Positions 1 through 5,486 of a stretch of DNA of 6,884 bases are shown here, piece after piece (the first letter of the stretch is position 1; every line of letters starts with the position of its first letter). A program made the translations under genes and the position numbers. The stretch lies in NCBI GenBank assembly GCA_003228965.1, contig QIGP01000075.1, positions 1-6,884 on the forward strand, in the 5' to 3' direction. Under the pieces are notes generated by a model that searched no databases, was not told the origin of the DNA, and was given only the letters and a program-made list of their open reading frames with translations. Source of the stretch: Gammaproteobacteria bacterium (GTDB lineage: Bacteria > Pseudomonadota > Gammaproteobacteria > Steroidobacterales > SZUA-146).

Positions 1-1498
1 TTGCCTCGTCGAGTATCAGGATGGCGGGGTCACGAAGAAACATGCGCGCAATGGCTATGCGCTGACGTTGGCCGCCGGAAATATTACTGCCTTGCTCACT
101 GAGATCTGTATCAAAGCCCGCTGCCGAATCCTCGATGAACTCCAGGCAGTGTGCGGATTTCGCTGCAGCTCGAAGTTCCTCTTCGCTTACCTGGCGGTCC
201 AGTCCGTAACAAATATTGTCGCGGATGCTTCCTGGCATAACGGGTGCGCCTTGAGGCACATAGCCCAGCCGTTCGCGCCATCTGTCCAGCGAGACTTGAT
301 TAATCGGTGTTTCACCAGAAAAAATCGTGCCGTTCTGCGGATCATAAAATCGTTCGATCAAGGACAAGATCGTGCTCTTACCGCCGCCACTTACGCCGAC
401 TAGTGCGGTCGATTCGCCGGCTTTGATGGTGATACTAAGCTGATCAAGCACCAGCGGAGTGTCGGCGCCGTAAGAAAAACTTACATTGTCGAATCGGATA
501 TCGCCCTGGAACGGTACTGCCTCTTTCCAGGAGTCCTGTCTTTCGTCGTCGGAATCGAGGATCGCGACAATGCGAACGGATGCGCCTTTTGCCGCTTGCA
601 ATTCGGCGACGAAAACCGATAACAGTCCCAGCGGTCCTACCACATTGAAGATATAAAGAATAAAGGCGGTGAGAGTGCCGACAGAAAGATCTCCGGCCGT
701 GACACGAAAACCACCGTAACCAAGGATAGAGATAATCGACAGCGTCATGGCCAGGCTGATTATTGGCTCCAGGGCTACGCTAATTTTCGCCTCCCGTATG
801 CCCAATTTGTAAAGCGCCGCAATTTCAACTTTGCTCCGTCTGATTTCCCGGTCCTCTGCAAGAAATGCCTTCACCAACCGTATTTCGGAGAACACCTGCG
901 TCAATATTCCTGTCAACGAAGCGGTCTTGTCCTGGGTGCTTTTCGCTATTGCCTCCATTTTCATCGCTATAGGAACTATCACCAGGAATGCGGCGAATAT
1001 CAGGCCGAACAGAACCAGCGTTAATTTGACATCGAGAATCAGGAGTACAACCGACGATCCCACTAATAGAAGCACGCCGGAAACAAGGTTCATAATCTGC
1101 GTTGTAACAAGCGTCGATATGACCGTTGAATCGTTCACCACTCTCGAGGCAAGTTCTCCGGATGCTTGTTCGTCGAAAAATCGAACAGGTTGATGAATGA
1201 GTTTTGACGCAATTTCGGTGCGCAGCGTTCGTACAACTGCTTGCCCCGCTTTCGCCAATAGAAATCGGCTTATCCCCCCGGCGATTGCAAGGGATAAAAG
1301 CACACCTAGAAGTTGCCACAGGAGCGTCCCAAATTGCTGCCCTTCACCGAGGAAATCGACGAGGTCGCGTGTCAAAATAGGAAACCAAAGGGTCGCGGTT
1401 ATTTCTACCAGCACGAAGAGCCCCGCGAGCAAGAGCAACGGCTTCGAGGGCTTGGTTGAAGCTATCAGCCGGCGCAGGTCAGCGTACGAGTTTTTCAT
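1..1498 (-). CDS. BmrA/LmrA-like multidrug ABC exporter half-transporter (permease fused to ATPase), 3' end cut by window
   Basis: Inner-membrane exporter that would homodimerise and use ATP to expel lipophilic compounds. The visible 499 residues hold six hydrophobic segments (about residues 20-43, 58-82, 133-156, 159-179, 240-264, 275-297), then a nucleotide-binding domain. That domain shows A-loop Tyr343, Walker A GVSGGGKST (368-376), Q-loop Gln416 in YVPQ, signature ISGGQRQR (473-480) and Walker B ILILDEA with catalytic Glu498. The D-loop, H-loop and about 90 residues lie beyond the left edge. From memory, blocks such as EIRLVKA, KLGIREAK and DNICYGL resemble Bacillus BmrA closely, better than MsbA or HlyB; no peptidase C39 domain precedes the membrane part. 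ATG 1498 is the only plausible start: an in-frame stop lies at 1553-1555 with no start codon between. The Shine-Dalgarno is weak (GAG at 1508-1510). The gene is transcribed divergently from everything else in the window. Substrate unknown. Confidence 0.95.
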   Translation of the reverse strand, partial: MKNSYADLRRLIASTKPSKPLLLLAGLFVLVEITATLWFPILTRDLVDFLGEGQQFGTLLWQLLGVLLSLAIAGGISRFLLAKAGQAVVRTLRTEIASKLIHQPVRFFDEQASGELASRVVNDSTVISTLVTTQIMNLVSGVLLLVGSSVVLLILDVKLTLVLFGLIFAAFLVIVPIAMKMEAIAKSTQDKTASLTGILTQVFSEIRLVKAFLAEDREIRRSKVEIAALYKLGIREAKISVALEPIISLAMTLSIISILGYGGFRVTAGDLSVGTLTAFILYIFNVVGPLGLLSVFVAELQAAKGASVRIVAILDSDDERQDSWKEAVPFQGDIRFDNVSFSYGADTPLVLDQLSITIKAGESTALVGVSGGGKSTILSLIERFYDPQNGTIFSGETPINQVSLDRWRERLGYVPQGAPVMPGSIRDNICYGLDRQVSEEELRAAAKSAHCLEFIEDSAAGFDTDLSEQGSNISGGQRQRIAIARMFLRDPAILILDEA

Positions 1499-1657
1499 TT
1501 TTTCGATCTCAACTAAACTTTGTTGGTGAGAGGGTAGGTCACTACATAATGTCTAGGGGTTGCTTTCTTTTCGGCTTTTCCTAATTCCGTATATGATAGA
1601 GTTCCATGCAACGTGGTGCTCTGGGTGTTCACAAAACGAATTCGTATCTTCAACAAC

Positions 1658-1663
1658 AAGGTG
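1658..1663 (+). promoter_or_regulatory. Shine-Dalgarno sequence for the small ORF at 1669
   Basis: AAGGTG lies five bases before ATG 1669, a good match to the anti-Shine-Dalgarno sequence at near-ideal spacing. It is better than the site in front of any larger gene in this window, and it is the main reason for taking the small ORF seriously and for preferring ATG 1669 over the in-frame ATG at 1606. Confidence 0.35.
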
Positions 1664-1668
1664 AAAGT

Positions 1669-1773
1669 ATGTATGACTGTGACGCTCATTATAAGATGCC
1701 ACTTCCGAGAAGCGATACAACGTGTCTCGATGACTGTCTCGACACCCTCAACAGCTCTCATGGATGCTGGTGA
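1669..1773 (+). CDS. Candidate small ORF, 34-residue cysteine-containing peptide, unrecognised
   Basis: I do not recognise this peptide. It starts MYDCDAHYKM and ends NSSHGCW, with cysteines at residues 4, 19, 23 and 33, several acidic residues in the middle and a terminal tryptophan. It has no hydrophobic segment and no double-glycine leader cleavage site. Support comes only from the strong ribosome-binding site and ATG; an in-frame ATG at 1606 would add 21 residues. Its stop TGA (1771-1773) is in the same reading frame as the metallopeptidase ORF that opens just after it, so the two could also be pieces of one decayed reading frame. Possible readings are a real small protein, a peptide precursor, or chance. 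No modification enzyme is visible nearby, and the adjacent exporter lacks a leader-peptidase domain, so a modified-peptide system is not supported. Confidence 0.25.
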   Translation: MYDCDAHYKMPLPRSDTTCLDDCLDTLNSSHGCW

Positions 1774-1869
1774 CGGGACAGATGCTCTTGGACAACCGTT
1801 CTCTGTGAACGTACCAGCGGTCTTCGCGATGGCGGCGGGTTAATCACGACGTTAAGTGGTGCCGAACAC

Positions 1870-3306
1870 TTGGATGTGGTCTATTTCGGGATACCGGGCC
1901 TGATTACAGAACCTGGTGTCAGAGCGAGAAGCCTCCACGACATAAAGGATAATTTCTTCGGCGGATCAGACAAATGGGCTCGAGAGCTTGTTTTTCACTA
2001 TGCGGTACTATCGGATTTCGCCTCCTTACTCGGCGACAACGACAACAGCGGCGGATTTGACAGGAATGAAATCAACAATGCGCCGCCATTTCTTGGTACC
2101 GTCACTTCAGTGAGTGATATGGACACAGTAACTATGAGCGCCTCACCCTTCACCTCGAATTTGGCAGGTATCGCGATCCTATTGACGAGCGGTGCCGCCG
2201 CGCCACAAATTCGACTCATTGATGACAACACGTCAGACACTATTACCGTATCAGCCGATTGGACGCCGACCCCTCAGGCTGGTGATACGTTTGTTTTGCT
2301 GGGGACTCGTCTCGGCCGTGTCGAGATCGACGTCAAATATAAAGCTTTGCTCAGTTTGGACGTCATCCAAGCAAGACCGGGCAACGACATGATCCTTCGG
2401 TTCGGACCCGCAGAAAGGGATACCTATCCAGACGCCAACCTCACCTTGGTTGGGAGCTCGTTTACTCAAGGACAGGGCATCGCACACGAGCTAGGACACA
2501 ATTTGAGCCTCGTGCACGGGGGCACGACCACCGAAAGCGGCTTGCTCAATATCAGCGCCGGTTTCAACAATGCTTATATGAGTCTCATGAATTACGCGTA
2601 TGTGACTCTGGACCAAGACCAAATTATGTCGTTGACAGCTCAAACCGTGGTTAGAGATTATTCAGGCCTCAATGACGTGGTATTTATGGATTGGGCCAAC
2701 TTGAAAATGGCAGCGTATGACACGGCCCATCTTGTTGGGAATTCTTACAATGCCGGTGCCAATGCACCCTCCGTGGATCCCGAGGACCCACGTCGAGACC
2801 CGAGCTTCCATCCGACGTATTCTGAGTTCATTGATGCTTTCGGACCGGGGGATTCAACGCTCCCTACTTTGTCCATTTTGGCTCCGCAGGATCTGGAGAT
2901 AGTGCAACCCGGCAACGATCTCGTCGTTAGAGTCGAAGCGCTGGATAACACAGGGATTGCAAGTGTCTCCGTTCGATTTGACATCGACGGTGATGGCGAG
3001 ATTTCTGACGAAGATGAAGTCTTCGATGCACCCATCGTTAGCGACAACACTTACGAAGTTGCGCTAACGGGTATATCCGGACCGTCTGGACTGAGAGGCT
3101 TAAGGGCAAAGGCAATAGACAATGCGTTTAACGTAAATGTTGACGACATCAGCGTCAATGTGACCGACGACACGGATGGAGATGGCCTACCGGACGCGAC
3201 GGACAATTGCACTTTAATCGCTAACCCATCACAGCTGGATGTAAACGACGATGGAATTGGAAAGGTTTCGACAATCGAGAAGAGATGTTCGTCCCACTAC
3301 CGTTAG
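1870..3306 (+). CDS. Truncated secreted-type metzincin metallopeptidase with nested beta-domain, Ig-like domain and calcium repeat; probable pseudogene
   Basis: Fragment (478 codons from TTG 1870) of an extracellular zinc metallopeptidase. The peptidase part spans about residues 20-330: VFHYAV (41-46), zinc motif HELGHNLSLVH (206-216; His206, Glu207, His210, His216) and a Met-turn in SLMNY (Met240). Between these sits an EF-hand-like loop (Asp56, Asp58, Ser60, Gly61, Asp64, Glu67) and a beta-rich insert of about 70 residues (75-144). Residues about 333-431 look Ig-like and contain a second EF-hand-like loop (371-382). A thrombospondin type 3 repeat follows (436-464) and breaks off before its expected Asp-x-Cys, ending in 14 unrelated residues. 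There is no signal peptide, no ATG and no Shine-Dalgarno: the frame opens after the stop at 1771-1773 and TTG 1870 is only the first available start codon. The active site is intact, but an export signal is missing, so I infer a gene remnant trimmed at both ends. Alternatively the 5' part was separated by a frameshift. Confidence 0.75.
   Translation: MDVVYFGIPGLITEPGVRARSLHDIKDNFFGGSDKWARELVFHYAVLSDFASLLGDNDNSGGFDRNEINNAPPFLGTVTSVSDMDTVTMSASPFTSNLAGIAILLTSGAAAPQIRLIDDNTSDTITVSADWTPTPQAGDTFVLLGTRLGRVEIDVKYKALLSLDVIQARPGNDMILRFGPAERDTYPDANLTLVGSSFTQGQGIAHELGHNLSLVHGGTTTESGLLNISAGFNNAYMSLMNYAYVTLDQDQIMSLTAQTVVRDYSGLNDVVFMDWANLKMAAYDTAHLVGNSYNAGANAPSVDPEDPRRDPSFHPTYSEFIDAFGPGDSTLPTLSILAPQDLEIVQPGNDLVVRVEALDNTGIASVSVRFDIDGDGEISDEDEVFDAPIVSDNTYEVALTGISGPSGLRGLRAKAIDNAFNVNVDDISVNVTDDTDGDGLPDATDNCTLIANPSQLDVNDDGIGKVSTIEKRCSSHYR
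3175..3261 (+). repeat. Thrombospondin type 3-like calcium-binding repeat, interrupted at its end
   Basis: Encodes residues 436-464 of the metallopeptidase fragment: DGDGLPDATDNC followed by NPSQLDVNDDGIG. In this repeat class the final segment normally continues with Asp-x-Cys. Here it changes to Lys-Val-Ser at codon 465 and stops 13 codons later, so the similarity ends at about position 3261. Confidence 0.65.
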
Positions 3307-3603
3307 CGCTCAATTCGAGCAATTCTTTACTTGTACACTGACGAATTGTAGTAATTACCGAAGTACCAAATTTCTCGTAAAATTCTGGAAACTATTGACT
3401 TCTACTTGATGTAGTGCGCGTTCAAGCAACTGGATCACATTTAACTACGTACAAACGCGTATTTCACATATGTAAAACATTGATATTTAGAAGAAAAGGC
3501 TTAAGTAACTTCACAAAACGCCGCTACTATCTGTGCGCACTAAATGTAGGTGCCCGCACGTTATCGCTAAATAGAAAATTTTATGTACTAGTGGATAGTT
3601 AAT
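3307..3603 (+). promoter_or_regulatory. A+T-rich leader region upstream of the c-di-GMP regulator
   Basis: Nearly 300 bases with no recognisable gene, visibly richer in A and T than its neighbours. It should carry the promoter of the response regulator that starts at 3604. Candidate -35 hexamers are TTGACT (3395-3400) and TTGATA (3480-3485), but neither has a good -10 box at 16-18 bases, so the start of transcription is not resolved. A GTG-initiated ORF (3414-3602) fills much of the region, but it has no ribosome-binding site and no recognisable motif. No clear rho-independent terminator for the upstream fragment is visible. Confidence 0.4.
3462..3477. promoter_or_regulatory. Imperfect 16-base dyad, possible operator
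   Basis: TTT-C-ACATATGT-A-AAA is symmetric except for one mismatched pair, about 130 bases before ATG 3604. Such a dyad could bind a dimeric regulator of the c-di-GMP gene, but short A+T-rich palindromes also arise by chance. It does not match a CRP consensus. Confidence 0.18.
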
Positions 3604-5367
3604 ATGGATGTTCTACTTGTAGAGGACGACTCGGTCTATGCCACGTTGGTAGAACGCACCCTCGCACGCCAGAAGCATATGCAGTTCAATGTAACGCGCG
3701 TTGAAACTCTCAACGCCGCGTTAAGCCGCCTTGAGCGAGAACGGTTCGACGTCGTACTTGTAGACCTTAATTTGCCCGACGCAGACGGTATAGAATCTAT
3801 CCAAAGAATTACTCTCGCGCGCAACCGTATCCCGGCGATTGTTCTAAGCAATAACGCCGACGAGGACCTTGCGATAAAAGTTATTCAAGAGGGTGCTCAG
3901 GATTATCTTGTGAAAGGTCCGGAAGGGCTTCTGATGCTGCACCGAACAATTCGCTACGCCATTGAAAGAAAAGCCGCTGAATTTCGCTTAAAGCAGTTGG
4001 CGTCGTACGACAGCCTGACGAACCTTGCTAACCGCCAGGAAATGTATTTTCAGATGGAAAAAGCCTGTGCCCACGCCGATCGACATGGCGAAATGGTGGC
4101 GCTCTTTTTGTTCGACCTTGATAAATTCAAACTCGTTAACGACTGCCACGGTCATCATGCTGGTGACGCGTTACTCAGGGCATTTGCACGGCAGCTTGAA
4201 GCCTCAATTCGTACAGGTGATACGGCCGCCCGAATTGGCGGTGACGAATTCGCGGTCGTTCTAGAGGGTATTCCGAGCGTCGCATCAGCCATGGCCTGGT
4301 CTGAAAAAATTCTTGAACGACTTAGCCGGCCTTTTTCGTTCGAAGGGCAAAAGTTTTCCCTGTCCGCCAGTATAGGTGGTGCCATGTATCCGGCGCACGG
4401 TAGCGACGTAGAGACACTAATGCACAGTGCCGACCTTGCGATGTATAAAGTTAAAAAAGCTGGCCGCAAAGGGGTAGCCCTTTACGACGAGCAAATGGAT
4501 CAAACCATGATGAGGCGTCGGGAACTTGAGTTGTCAATCAGGAATTCACTGGATGACGGTGAATTCCAACCTTACTATCAACCTAAAATTTCGCTCGACA
4601 CCTTCGAAGTTGTCGGTCTCGAGCTACTGTGCCGCTGGATCAGGCCCAGTGGTGACATTGTGATGCCGGGTGAATTCATACCCATAGCGCAATCGGCCAG
4701 GCTTATGCCACAGATTGGCAGGCTCATGAGATTTGCCGCTGCTGAGTCTATGAAGCTTTGGAAGTCGCAAATGAGCCGTGATATCGCGGTCTTTCTTAAC
4801 GTCGACGCGCAAGAGATTGCCATACATAATTTTGGTCGCGAAATCGTCGCTGACTTAAAACGTTCGAAAGTAAACGGTGCGCAAATTCGTGTTGAGATTC
4901 CAGAGGCAGTACTGCTCGAAAAAAGCAAAACCACAATGGACAATATTGCGACGATGAGAGACTACGGCATCAAAATTGATGTCGACGGCTTCGGAGCCGG
5001 ACATGCGTCCATGTACTATCTGGGTCAATTTTCTATAGATGGACTGAAACTCGACGATTCGTTGGTGAGTACACTTGGTAGCGATCACGACGGTATTGTG
5101 ATTCTCCGTACCATTATCGGTCTGGCAGCAGAACTTGGACTAAGTGTTACAGCCAAAGGGATTGAAACGGCCTATCAGCTGCGTACTTTGGCCGACATGG
5201 GTTGTCATGAGGGACAAGGGTTCCTGGTCGGGCGGCCAGTGCCTGCGGACGACATTGTGGCCTGGATTACCGGCCCTGCAAAAAGGATCAAGGCACGCCT
5301 CGAGAGCCGAACAGGCTCTTACCGAATTTTGGACGACCTTAGCGCTGTATCGTCATCTATCGGTTAG
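3604..5367 (+). CDS. Response regulator with REC, GGDEF and degenerate EAL domains; probable diguanylate cyclase
   Basis: Complete 587-residue cytoplasmic regulator of cyclic di-GMP. The receiver domain (1-120) has the acidic pocket Glu7-Asp8-Asp9, phospho-acceptor Asp54, Ser82 and Lys104, so it should accept phosphate from an unseen histidine kinase. A short helix (about 114-132) leads into the GGDEF domain (about 133-297), with DSLTNLANR, FDLDKFK, the motif GGDEF intact at 212-216 and the inhibitory site RTGD (203-206) five residues before it. Synthesis of c-di-GMP from GTP with product feedback is therefore expected. The EAL domain (about 305-560) keeps YYQPK, Asn399, Glu431, Lys482 and Gln538. 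However, EAL reads ELL (340-342), the usual DDFGTG reads DGFGAG (461-466) and the usual AEGVET reads AKGIET (517-522). Hydrolysis is thus probably lost; the domain may bind c-di-GMP instead. ATG 3604 is the first start after an in-frame TAG at 3589; GTGGA (3591-3595) is a modest ribosome-binding site. The window contains no partner kinase. Confidence 0.96.
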   Translation: MDVLLVEDDSVYATLVERTLARQKHMQFNVTRVETLNAALSRLERERFDVVLVDLNLPDADGIESIQRITLARNRIPAIVLSNNADEDLAIKVIQEGAQDYLVKGPEGLLMLHRTIRYAIERKAAEFRLKQLASYDSLTNLANRQEMYFQMEKACAHADRHGEMVALFLFDLDKFKLVNDCHGHHAGDALLRAFARQLEASIRTGDTAARIGGDEFAVVLEGIPSVASAMAWSEKILERLSRPFSFEGQKFSLSASIGGAMYPAHGSDVETLMHSADLAMYKVKKAGRKGVALYDEQMDQTMMRRRELELSIRNSLDDGEFQPYYQPKISLDTFEVVGLELLCRWIRPSGDIVMPGEFIPIAQSARLMPQIGRLMRFAAAESMKLWKSQMSRDIAVFLNVDAQEIAIHNFGREIVADLKRSKVNGAQIRVEIPEAVLLEKSKTTMDNIATMRDYGIKIDVDGFGAGHASMYYLGQFSIDGLKLDDSLVSTLGSDHDGIVILRTIIGLAAELGLSVTAKGIETAYQLRTLADMGCHEGQGFLVGRPVPADDIVAWITGPAKRIKARLESRTGSYRILDDLSAVSSSIG

Positions 5368-5486
5368 GAAAATAGTTGATAAAATTTCCCGCAGTTTGGG
5401 TCTACATGGCGTTCCAGCAAGTTCCAGAAACACACCGCCACCTATAGTCAATCAACATCTGGCCGCCGCATAGCTGCACAATTCAA
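5368..5486 (+). other. Short intergenic spacer between regulator and right-edge gene
   Basis: About 120 bases with no gene. TTGATA (5376-5381) could serve as a -35 box, but the nearest -10-like hexamer, TCTACA, would need a 19-base gap. There is no obvious terminator hairpin, so read-through from the regulator into the next gene is possible. GTTCCAG occurs twice ten bases apart (5411-5417 and 5421-5427), which I regard as minor. Confidence 0.4.

Larger units (their letters stand above)
1499..1869. other. Divergent intergenic region, no confident gene
   Basis: This stretch separates the leftward ABC exporter from the rightward metallopeptidase fragment. It must contain the exporter's promoter, but I could not find a convincing -35/-10 pair on the minus strand. 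On the plus strand TATGAT (1592-1597) resembles a -10 box, but no good -35 box lies 16-18 bases upstream. A small cysteine-containing ORF (1669-1773) is listed separately. An 82-codon minus-strand ORF (1513-1761) has no recognisable features. From about 1774 the frame of the metallopeptidase is open but has no ATG or GTG, so part of this region may be decayed 5' coding sequence of that gene. Confidence 0.5.

Noticed and set aside
68..403. Plus-strand ORF of 111 codons inside the ABC exporter
   Set aside because: It lies antisense to the nucleotide-binding domain, which shows all expected motifs on the minus strand.
825..1319. Minus-strand ORF of 164 codons, rich in Cys, Arg and Ser
   Set aside because: A frame-shadow of the exporter's membrane domain, which reads as hydrophobic helices in the true frame.
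1513..1761. Minus-strand ORF of 82 codons upstream of the exporter
   Set aside because: No recognisable motif or ribosome-binding site was seen, and it overlaps the small plus-strand ORF with the better initiation signal.
1669..1773. Modified-peptide (RiPP) cluster made of the small ORF and the ABC exporter
   Set aside because: No maturation enzyme is visible, there is no double-glycine leader, the exporter has no C39 peptidase domain, and the two genes are divergent.
1613..1843. Plus-strand ORF of 76 codons in the +2 frame
   Set aside because: Low-complexity composition and no ribosome-binding site; at most its last part is a remnant of a broken gene, noted as a weak finding.
3414..3478. 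CRP-like site in the regulator leader
   Set aside because: CACAT occurs twice, but there is no TGTGA-N6-TCACA arrangement.
3414..3602. GTG-started ORF of 62 codons directly before the regulator
   Set aside because: A basic, motif-free translation of an A+T-rich region without a Shine-Dalgarno sequence; better explained as a leader.
4155..4943. Minus-strand ORFs of 104 and 121 codons inside the regulator
   Set aside because: They are antisense to well-conserved GGDEF and EAL coding sequence and show no motifs of their own.
5411..5427. GTTCCAG direct repeat in the spacer after the regulator
   Set aside because: Only two 7-base copies; too short to call a regulatory or mobile-element repeat.
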